NCBI GenBank assembly: GCA_964020975.1
Contig: OZ026625.1
Coordinates: 12,835,917-12,899,916 of the forward strand
Length of the DNA: 64,000 bases
Direction of reading: 5' to 3'
Origin: Hermodice carunculata
Taxonomy: Eukaryota; Annelida; Polychaeta; Eunicida; Amphinomidae
Positions 27,901 to 39,900 of this stretch are shown here, piece by piece. Both the position numbers and the translations under genes were made by a program. The stretch's first letter is position 1. Each line of letters opens with the position of its first letter. Under the pieces are notes generated by a model. It made no database searches, had not been told where the DNA came from, and saw only the letters and a program-made list of their open reading frames with translations.

Positions 27901-30900
27901 GTTTTGAACAGCATGGTCCTCACCCTTGTATGACATCATCTCTTGAACAATGAAGTCTAACAGTGTCCAGGATATTTGTAAAAATTTTTGTTAAAACCGC
28001 ACAAAGACAGCTTACAGTTCCATGCATTATATTCGTTTATAGTTGCTCAACTGATGCATTTACTGCAGGAAAACAGGAGGAATTTGTCTTCTAACAGTGA
28101 CGAGACTGAACGGTTTGTCCTGTGTTTGCCTCCACCCAATGTGACTGGTACACTGCATCTTGGCCATGCTCTTGGTAACTCGATCCAAGATGCTATCGTC
28201 CGATGGTAAGTGCTGCTGGCTCCGCCTGCAACTGTAACGGCAAGCTCAACCCTATTTCATGTTTGTTTCAAAATTTATTTGGACCATTATTGTGAACAAT
28301 ACCTTGAAATAGGAATGTGAGGTGGTATCATTGAGGGCTTTTTTTTGTTTGAAATCTGAATTTTAATACATGTATGTGTGTTTATATGTGTGCGGTGTGT
28401 GTGTACTTTGAGCAGTTGTGAGTATGCACTGGATAAAAATGAAATTGGCTATTAGTGTACCCTGTCTTGTACATTATAAGTTATACTGGAACTAAGTATA
28501 GGAGGAAAAATTGAAATCTTGCATGAAAGGAGTGGAGACTTAGAGGGGTAATGTTTCATTGCCTGTCACAATAAAAGTTCCAGTCATCTGAATTGTAATG
28601 ATTCCAGAGTCCGATTCCTCGCAAAAAGACCCGTCATTCAAGTATTAGGGCCTGTATTTTTCTGTTTCAAAAAATTAGAAATTCCGTTTCACCAGCCAGA
28701 AATTTCCAAATTCCGCTTCAGTAGTTGTCTTTGTATGTAAAACACATTAAGGCAAAACAGCAAATTCCGTTTCAGAGGTGACAAAAATTCATTATTCCGT
28801 TCCGTTTCGGTTAAAAAAGGAAAAATACAGGCCCTAAAGTATCAGCATGCCAGTGGTTCCAGAGACAAAAGAGTGGCTTGGGTCAACAGCTTTCCCCTGC
28901 TTTTCGGGCGTATTGTGTCCAGAATACACCTACACATATAAAGCTGTTGACTCAGTGCCCAATGAAACACTGAAAGAGTTGACTGTAGCTGCAGTCTACT
29001 TGCAGGCACAGGATGAAGGGAGACTCGGTGCTATGGAACCCTGGCTGTGACCATGCAGGCATCGCTACTCAGGTCGTGGTGGAGAAGAAATTACAGCAAG
29101 AGCAGCAAAAGTCACGACATGACCTGGGCAGGGACAGATTTATAGATGAAGTCTGGAAGTGGAAAGAGGAGTGAGTGTCCCAATGGCATTGTGTTTGGAT
29201 ATACATGTACATTGATTTGCACTGGTCATGCAGGTAGCATTCGCTGTTGCATGACCCCCTTTACAGCTCAAGTTGCGTAAAAGCACCGACACATGAATTG
29301 TCTCTTTTTATATTTTTACTTATATTTCATGTTAATTGAAAACATTTTCCTGAGAAACTTATGTAGATTAGGCCTATCGCCATGGTCAAGAGCTTCCCTG
29401 GGCATGATGGAACGCCCCCAATGCAAGGAAAGCTATTGACTCTTGTTTTCCTCTGACCAGAAAAGGGTTTGATTATTCAGGCAAGGTAGAAATACATATA
29501 TTATTATTGTGTATGTTCCCAGTGGACTCTTATTTAGAGACCCAGTACCTAAATACATGTATAAGCTAGAAAAAAATAAGAAAAGAAGCCTTCCCAACTG
29601 TATATCATATAATAGAGGATAAATTGCTTAGGGATAGTTCAACATTATCATCATTTTTGAATTAGTACTTAGGGTACTAAATTTCATGACCCCCCTCCCT
29701 CCCCCAAATTAGTACTTTAAAATGATGATTTTCCCCCCAAATCATATCAAAATTGCACAAATCAGGCCAAAATTTGACCATCATTTTCCATATCCTGTGA
29801 AAGTGTACAGACCCATTTAACCCCCTCCCCCCTTGCGTACTGTAAGTACTAATTCAAAAAATGATGAAAATGTTGAACCATCCCTTACAATATATATTTG
29901 GAAAATGATGGTAAAGGAGATCAGTTTTCATACTTACCCCCATCCTGAAGAAGCATCATTGGCAAGTGTAAAGTGAACCTGTTGAAGCTGCAAATGAGAT
30001 AATTAACTCTTACAGAGCCAATTTAGAGACTGAGTCAACAGCTTTCCTTGGGGCACTTTCCGCGTGTTGCGCGGAAAGTGCCCCAAGGAAAGATGTTGAC
30101 CTGGACCAAATTTTTCACTGGGAACATAGGCATGCTGGTACTTGAATGAAAGGTCTTTTAATGAGGAATATGAATCTAAAATCATTACAGTAATCCCGCT
30201 TCATCAGCACAGCTTAAGCCGTGACTGGCACTCAAAGGGTTAACATTGCCTCTTTACCAATTTCAGGAAGGGCATCAAGATTTATGATCAGATGAAGAAG
30301 CTGGGTTCATCATTGGATTGGAGCAGAGCTTGCTTTACACTTGATCCAGTGAGTACTCCGCCATTTTGACATTTTCTACACCCCATGTTGTAGCGTCAGG
30401 CTCCTAGTTAGCTTGATGGGGAAGGTCAGAGACACTATCCTGCATGGTGGCACCACCTGCCTCCTATGTCACATGACATTTTTTTCCCTTGAATCAAGTG
30501 GGTTTTCTGTGTCTGCACTGAGTAGGATTTTGCTACTTTTGTAGGATTTTGACAAAAAGTAGGAATTAGTATGATTTTCTTTAATGAAAAAGACCAGAAA
30601 AGGTCCAGTTTAGTAGCCTTTTGGTAAAAATCAGGAAATTTTCCCAAATGTATGGCAAATTATGCATTTTTAAATGAACTGAATTGTTTTCTGGTGGAGA
30701 TCTGCCATAATTAGTAAGCAACATTTTAATTCTTTTGAATATATTGACTCTACATAATTTAAAGTGCTTGTAAAACTGACCAAGAGGGTATAGTTCAAGT
30801 GGAGGGGGATTGTAGGAGAGGATACTAAATTGGGCAAGGGATGATCTGTGTATTTCATTGGAACACAAAGCACTCATTGCCAGGGTTACTGAAAAGACGC

Positions 30901-33900
30901 ATTATAATTGGCTAATGGAGCCAGAAGGAACATATGAAGGATACATTGAATTGCTACTTTGATGGGGAGCCTTTAATGATAATAATAGTAATTATCTTCT
31001 CTTAGGAGATGATGAATGCTATGAGGATAACCATTTATAGATCTGTAAATGAGGTGACAATCGTTATACTCCCACATTTTGTTTTGTATTCCTTGTGAAT
31101 TGGTAGGTTGCACTATAATCCAAAAATAGGTATGAGCAAAGTTTTAGGGCTAAATTTGGATAGACAGAGATGGTATGGAACCTTCAATTTTGTCATGTCA
31201 GTGTCCTGTGGAAGTAAGTGTTCAATTTGTGGTGGGCAAAATGTCACAAAGTTTCTTGCCCCATAAAAGTAGATTGGTGATACAGGTACTAAAATTTGAC
31301 AAAGGGCATTTTGTTTTTGTATGCGACCCCCCCCCCCCGCCCCACACTCCCACCAACAAAAAAAAAAAAAAAACAGACCCTCAGAAAATGTTCAGCAGTA
31401 TAAGTTGAATAGTACATTGCAGCTCCCAGCCCACAGTTAACGTTGTATAGTGCTGGCGCAGAGATAAGAGTGTACCATTTAGCTGTTCAGTGGACAAAAC
31501 ATTTGGGAACATTGGGTGACTAATCTGTGTTTATATGCAAGTGTTCACTATCATTTTGCTATATAGTACTGAAGCTGGTCCAGGTGCATACCCTCTGCAA
31601 ACCATGGCCGTTAGTCTGTTGAGAATTAAGCTGGTGTGTCAAAGTTTTGGCTGTGTTAACCTCTTTATATTGAATATATCTTTAAAAATGACTTTCGGTA
31701 ATATGATCCACATATAGGCTTCTTTGTAAGTTTGTGGAAAGTCTACTGCCTATTCCAAAGACTGAGTCTGATTCATATATGGTTTGAATAAATAACATGG
31801 TATAATATGCATTGGTCTTATTAGTAGAGGGTTGAAAAGTGATGATTTAAACGATTTGTCTGTTGTGTTCTATTGCTGGATCTGGTCCTTGAAAACTTGA
31901 TTTAAGTGCTTGCAAAAGTCCTTGAAAATCCTTGAATTGACTTTTCACGAACTGTATGAACCCTGTGAATGACTTCTCTTTCCATTATCACATCAGAAAC
32001 TGAGCACGGCTGTCACCGAGGCATTTGTCCGCCTACATGAGGAAGGTCTTATCTACCGCAGCAACAGGATGGTCAACTGGTCGTGTACTCTCAAGTCAGC
32101 CATATCAGACATTGAGGTGAGAACATACAGATTAGGAACCAGTTCACATGAGTTAATGCCTAAGTTTATTATTTGAAACAGTGTGTGTTAGGAAGATTGG
32201 ATGTTGCATACCACATAATTTCAGGTTCTTAATGTAGCAGGGCTGTCTAGAAATGTGTAGATCAATTCCATGTTAAAAGTGTATCAGTGTGTCTCCATTT
32301 ATTAAATTACTGTCTTGAAGCTGTATATTTTATGATTTGTAAGGGCGTAGTTTTCTCTCATGATACAATAAAGTTTTGAAGTTATTGAAAGTGTGAGTGC
32401 CACTTTTGCCAAGGGTCTTATTTACACTTCATGAAAAGATTACTCCAAATACAGGAGATCTAAACAATTGTGAAATTGGACCTTATTCTATAATTTAGAA
32501 AATTTTTTGTTTTTCTCTGAATGGGACAGTTTTCATTTTGTGCGTCTTAAGCATACCCTGCCAATTTCTTTGTTTTTGGAGTTTCAAAAGTCATGTAAAG
32601 AAGTGGAATATTTGAAAATGGAAAAAAAAGACTTCCCAGGGTACATTCTGAGCTTCTCCGTTCTGCTGAGTTTGTAAGAATTGATTCACAGAATTTCTGA
32701 GCAAGGCTGTCTCATAATGTAAGAATCTATGTAAAAAATTGAGAAATCTGCAGTCAAAGGTGAAAAGCGGTAATTTGAAAGAGTAATAGGTTGTTATATC
32801 AAACCTAATGACTCTTCCACTTTCTTCTTTGTTGTATATTACCAACATACAAAGGATTTACCCTTTGAGGTGTTATCACAATAAAAAAACAAACAAACAT
32901 GGGAATATGTTGAAAATTAAATTTTTTGATCTTATCTTGCACAAGGTTGAGCCATAACATGGTTTTAGCTTGTTGATTTCACATGCACTGCTAAATGCTA
33001 TGCAAGTTATTGATGGTGAGTATACCCCAGTATATCATTGCAATCTGTTACTTTGGTTTAAACATATTTTATTAAAGCAATTAGGAAACAGGGCGGTGCC
33101 CTATATCAATCCTTCTTGCACACATAAGAGAGAAATGAGAGAAGACGATTGACAACACTTAGGACTGATGCAAAGAAAAACGCCACAGTAACAATGACAG
33201 ATAGGGTGGCAAGCCACACGACTGGAAGAATAACACAGCACGATACGTGTTCACAGATAGAGAGAGGGTGGTTGGAGTTGGTCCTCTAATTATGTAACCA
33301 TGTACTTGCATATAACATTAAATAAATATCAAATATAATCAGGTGTCAAATCTAGCTGTTTTGATAATATATGTATGAACAGCTTTAAAAATATCTTCAT
33401 TTTCTTTGAAAGTACAGTTTTTAGACCCAAATAAAAGTGTTTTGACAGTGAAAGATGCGAGAGGCAAGACAGAATTTTGAAGTTCGTCACGATGAATTCT
33501 ATATTTCATACACTCACAAAAATAATGAAACGCGTCCTCGTTCGCCGTGCCACAGGCACACCCCGGAGAGTCCACAACACCGTTATTGAACAAATCTGAC
33601 CGAAGTATACTACATTTCATTCGCAAGCGTGCGTGAAGGACTGTCACTCTCCTCTCCCCCAAATAATACAATTTATTACATTTCTTTGTGTTCTTATTGA
33701 GCCTGGATTTGAACTCATCAACATTTTCAGAATTTCGTACATGAATAGGTAGACTGTTCCAAAGTTTGACTGTGGATGGGAAGAAGGATACATCAAAGAG
33801 ATTGGTTCGAGTGCGTACTGAAGAAAAATTCCGATTTGATCGTACTTCATAGCAATTTCTATCATAAACATAGTTCGGGAGTAGATTTTGTAAATAAAAA

Positions 33901-36900
33901 GGAGCCAATCCATGCACAATTTTGTAGAATAAAATCAATTTAGTTTTGGTTCGACGTTCCGATAATTTTTCTAAACCTGCCTCTTCATAAATTAGTTGGT
34001 GATTGGTACCTCTAGTTGCGCCTGTTATAACTCGTGCTGCTGCTAGCTGCACATTCTCTAAGCGTTCAGATTCCGATGATGTACATCCATCCCAGACAGC
34101 AGATCCATATTCAAGAATTGGGCGAATGAAAGAGAGATACAAGATTTCTAGAGATTTTCTACTGAGACGCATTTGTAAATGTTTCAAAATATTAACTATT
34201 TTCATACCTTTATTAATAATTTTGTTTATGTGACTGGACCATGTCAGATCTGATCGTAATATGAGTCCAAGATGTTTGTGTTCAGTTTCGTTTTGCAAAG
34301 TTTGATCCATGAATACAAGATCTGGGTATGTTCTAGGTATTCTCTTTGTCGAAATGATCATGGATTTTGTCTTTGAAGGATTGAATACAACCAGCCACTG
34401 TTCAGCCCAAGTCTCGATTTCCTGCAGATCAGAGTTAAGAGAAGCCGCTGCTGCAGCAGGCTCATTTACAGTTATAAATAAAGTGGTATCATCTGCAAAT
34501 AATCGTATGGGTGATCGTACTACATTTACAATATCATTTATGAAAATTAAAAACAATAAAGGACCCAAAACAGAGCCCTGGGGGACACCTGCCTCGACTC
34601 GGCCCCAAGAAGAAGTGCCACCCTGGATAACAACTCTTTGGAGACGGTTACTTAGGTAGTCGTTAAACCACATTAATAATGGCCCAGTGATCCCAGCCTT
34701 TTCCAATTTATGTAACAGCCCAGGATGATACACTCTGTCAAAAGCTTTAGAGATGTCGCAGAATACTATTCTGACCTCTTTTTGCAAATCAACAGCTTGA
34801 CAAAAATGATTATATAAGAATAACAATTGGTTGACAGTATTGTCACCAGGTGTGAAACCGGACTGACAGTCGGAAATCGCCTGTTTGTCACGGAAGAAGA
34901 AAACATGTTTGAAAATGACTCGTTCAAAGACTTTGGAAACACAGCTTAAAAGGGAGATAGGTCTGTAATTGCTACAGTCATTGGGGGATCCTTTTTTCAA
35001 AATCGGAACAACGTTGGCCTTTTTCCACTCACTGGGAAAGGATCTTTTTGACAGTGAGTTGTTGAAAATTCTAGTAAGCGGCTCGGAAATTGCAGGAGCA
35101 GCTTCCTTAAGAAGACGTGCACTGATTCCATCTGGTCCATTGGCCTTTGTAGTATCTAGGGATTTTAGAATGAAAAATACTTCGTTACTTCTGACTGAAA
35201 TAAAACTCAAAAAATCAGTGGGAGGTTGAAACCCCTGGGAATTTGTAGGTGGGGTAAAGTTTGTATCATCTACACTGCAGTTGTTTAGAAAAACATCATT
35301 AAAGATATGTGCCTTAATTTCGTTGTCAGTATAAGTACGATCGTTGTGAATGATTGCCGGTACCTCAGGAGATTGGCTCTTGTTTAAAAAGGATTTTACG
35401 GTGTGCCACCAACTTTTCTTTCGATGTTGCGTATTATTAACAGAGTCGTCAAGGCGTTTGTAGTAGGTCTGCTCGGCTAATCTCAAATCTTCTATGTACT
35501 TGTTACGCAATTGCCTGAAATAAGGCCACAAAGACGGATTCTTTTTGGCTCTTTTATGTATACGTTCTACCTTTCTCTTAGCAGCACGAAGAATATTAGT
35601 ATACCACGGAGAATCATTAGGTCTAATCATTACACTATCATTTGGGATACACTCTTTTGCAACAGAAAGGAAAGAACTCGTCCATTTAGAACACTGAGTG
35701 TTTACATCGTCCGAGTCGAAGCAGGACCCCCAGTCATACTGATATAATTTCTCTCTAAATAATTCAAAGTTTGCTCGATCATAATTCCAAACAAACTGAG
35801 TAAAACATGGACTTTTCTTTCGTCTGAATAACAAATTTGCACTAATTACCGAGTGGTCACAGTTAGCCAAAGGAGGAGATACCTTGACATTAGAGACATA
35901 ATTAGGAATGTTTGTGATTATTTGGTCAAGGCAGGTTGAAGATGTTTCAGTGACCCTGGTTGGTGTATTGACGTGCATATTTAGATTATTGGTCATACAA
36001 AAGTCGAACAGTTTCCTGCCATCGTTTGTATTATGATCTGCATTTATATCACCCATAATTACGATTTTGTCCACACCAGAATTTCCTGCTTTATCTACAC
36101 AGTCCTGAAAATAGTCCCAGAAACTAACGGATGCATTAGGTGGTCAATAGACTACACCAAACAAGAACTTGTTATTGTGTAGTCGGACTTCAACCCAAAG
36201 TAACTCTATGTATTGACTCTCAAGATCAGCTCGTCTTTTGGTAACCAGTGCTCTTGAGGTAAAGACAGCGACACCGCCCCCCATACCGGTAGTTCTGTCT
36301 CGCCTGAAAATGGGGTTAAAACCTGGTAAGTCTAAATTACGACATGGACTTGCAGGGTGAAGAAAGGTTTCAGAGAGGGCAATAATGTCAAAATCGTCGA
36401 CCAAAGAGGTTTTGATAAATCTTAGTTTGTCGTCTGACAAACTACGGATATTAGCGTGACAAATTGTTAAATCTGCAAATGAAGTAATGTGGCCCGGGTT
36501 TGGATGTACATCACCAGAAATCAGCATCAGTAGAGCAGCCACGTACAACAAAAAGTCAAGCACATCATCGAACTGTTTGTGGTACAAATGAATATTGTAT
36601 TGTGTAGCCAGGCACACATGCCCGGTATCAGGAGTAATAGTAGTAGATAAACAGTAAAGAATAAGGGTTAAGAGCAGCAACGAGCTACCCAATATAATAC
36701 ATGATACATGAAACTGAACAGAACTTGAACTTGCCTCGTAAACTTCTATTATGTCTACACAATGCAGAATCATGCTGTCTAAGCATCCATGGAATATGTT
36801 TAAAATCACAAATGAAATTGTTACATAAGTAAAGCAGAGGAAAGCTAGCAGAGCCCTAACCTCGCACAAATAGTCCTGCCATAAAGCAAATTTGAATATT

Positions 36901-39900
36901 AAGAGTATTAATGGTGCGACGGGGTGACCGGCACGGTAACTTGCCAAGACCTCCTGAATAAATGAAAGATGGATACCGGGTACACTCTCAGTCCGGATAA
37001 TCAGGCATATAAAACCAGGTATCATTAGCAACAGAGCATTACACGTGAGTTTGCATGATTTCCAAAGCAACACTTGCAGTACATAAATACGGTATTGATA
37101 TATCAATTTTACGGTACAATGGTATAACGTAGACACCTCCTTTGACATATCACAAAAGAACAACAGCAATGCAAAGTTGTACGCTATCAAATAACAGGTG
37201 TTTTCGAGGACCTGTACTCCAAAAGAAACACAAAACACAGACATGAAGACATGTAAACATGTATGAAATATATCTGTACAAAAAGCACTAACGTGCAACA
37301 TGATGTGCAGGTTTGAATGTTACCCAGGGTAACGAAGTACAAATCTTTCACATACAACCATTTATGATATGTTAGTCACATAAGCTTAAACTCATCGCCA
37401 TTATAGTACCTCACGACGTCCCGCGCCATCCGCGCCATGTTACCGAAACAAAGACCAAGAAGGCAAGGAGACAAAGGGAAAGAGAGAGAAGAATGTTATA
37501 AGGAATATATGAATAGCAAAATTGTGTCAGAACTGTTAGAACGCAGATGTTAAAAGTAATCTACATCAAGCACAAATATATTTATGGGTACTTACATCTT
37601 ACCACATGACTTACTTCATTGGAAACTTCGCACACGTTTAGAGCACAGGCATTATGAACAAGTCAAATAGACATGACGGAATAAACGAAGTCCAGATGCG
37701 CGAGACATTCCGGCAGTGAACTCCTGATCATTGGTCCGAAAAAGATTCGGACCAAACCAGGCCCTCTCCGGCCCTATTCCGCTCCCGGAGCATGAACCAC
37801 ACAGGGCCCGGCCTGTCTGAGATGGAAGATAAATAATCAAGATCACAATATAAAATAATATAATATGACATGACATGACATGACATGACATGACATGACA
37901 TGACATGACATGACATGACATGACACGACATGACATGACATAACACAACATAACATAACATAACATAATATAATATAATATAAATGTCGACTGCAATATA
38001 GTCATTAGGGATTCATTTCAGTTGCATATTATTCAACGTGACCAAAAACAGTTTGCGTATACCTTGTAACTTAGTGAGACTTCTAGATGTAGGTGCACAT
38101 CTACTTAGCAGGCAAAAATAAGAGCTGGTCGCGCGAAAGCTATTGAGTCATGACTCCGCATATTTAATTGATGTTACATGTGCACTGTACAGTGGTTAAG
38201 CTGCTGTAGATTCCATCAGTAGTAGCTTGATGCATTCTCGTGATACTTTCGAGCAAAATTAATAATGCTAACATGGAATATGTACTTATAACCTGACTTC
38301 CTAATTAAACATCAAGCTACTTCACGTATTCCTTTTCAATTTGTGAGATCAGGAATACATGTGCGCAAGTCTGCCCATCAGGTAAAGTAAAAATAGGAGA
38401 TGGTGGAGCAACATGCACGTGATTTGAACCGAGACTCACAACTTTTAAAAGTACCATATTTCAAACGCATTGTAATAGTGGATCTGCAGTAATATCCCAA
38501 AGTAGTACATAAAGCATTATTTTAGGATAATATGCATCACAATGTATCCTAAACTTTCTCCCACTGTATTGTGAATTACTGTACTTTTAGTTTCACCCAA
38601 GTTATGTTTACGAAAGCGTGTGCGAATGCGAGTCAGCAGTTTGATAGCAAATATGATGTAGGGATAGTAGACATAATGTGAATATGCGCTTGCAGCACAA
38701 ATATACAGACATGGGTTTAGGAGCATTTTAAAACATTACTTTAGCACAGAATACAGCTTCAGTGAATTATAATCATCTTATTACTGTACTGGGTAATATA
38801 TATTTACCACAGGAACTGGGTTACAATAAAGATGGGTATAGGAAGAATGACCCTAACCCAAACGAAACTAAATTGAAAGCAAGTAGGCAAGAGTCTGTAT
38901 AATACGTGATCAAACATAGGACCAAATATAAGACAGTGGTTTCGGGACAATATGTCAAATTGTTTTTGCAAAGGCAAGTCAATGATTGAAAGAGAGTTTA
39001 TGTTCACAGCTCTGAATATGGCAAGAGCTCGGCTTCGCTGTAGACTTGTAACACTCTTACAACTGAACTGTTGGGTAATTTGACTTTAATTTTTATTCTC
39101 CCATCGTTTGTCCAAGTGTCTATAATTTTGCCAGCTCTCTTCAGGCATCTTGCCTTGTACGCTAGGGTTGATCGGTGTTTGGTCAGATCTTCAGTGACCA
39201 GGAAAGATGTTCCTTTCAGGCGGGTTTTGGCTCTGAAAACCATAGCCCTGGTCCGGTAACTGTCAAACCGTGCAATAATCGCTCTCGGCGTTGCCCTCGA
39301 GGAAGTGCTGTTATGTGACCATGGTGAAGACACCCGACCAACACGGTGGCTCCGTTGAATATTGTGAAGACTCAAGCTGATGCCCAACTGGTCCTTACAG
39401 AAAGCAAGGATCTTCTCATCAGTATCGTCGTTGTCATCACCGTCAGTTGGTTCGTCGATACCATAAAAACGAAGACTCCATCTCCGACCATACTGCTCTA
39501 AAGCGTCGTGGTCCTTTCTGAGATCTGCACATGTTTTCTTAAGATCATCAATCTCTTTGTTTTTCTTTTCAAGGGCATCGCTTAAAGACTTCTGATTTTC
39601 TTTAAGCTCATTAAGTTCTTTGTCCATGTTTCTCAGCTTGGCTGATTTTGCCTCGTTAGTCTCACAAATGGTTTCTGAAAACCCCTGCAAAGCGTTATCA
39701 AAACGCACCTGGATTGCTGTTTGTATGGCAGTTTCAAGGGATTTAGCGAACTGAGCGGAACACAATACTTCTATCAGAGATTTGTGTATCACACTTCTGA
39801 GCTGAAACTGGTCAATGGTTTGAGTGGACGGGGAAGGCGATGATGGCTCCCGTCTCCTTTTTTCTCTGGGTTTCCCTTGGCTATCAGTCCCCCCAGATGT

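Noticed and set aside
36144-37301. A 385-residue hydrophobic protein resembling a multi-pass receptor
   Set aside because: The same frame continues into endonuclease and reverse transcriptase and lies inside the target duplications, so it is the N-terminus of LINE ORF2.
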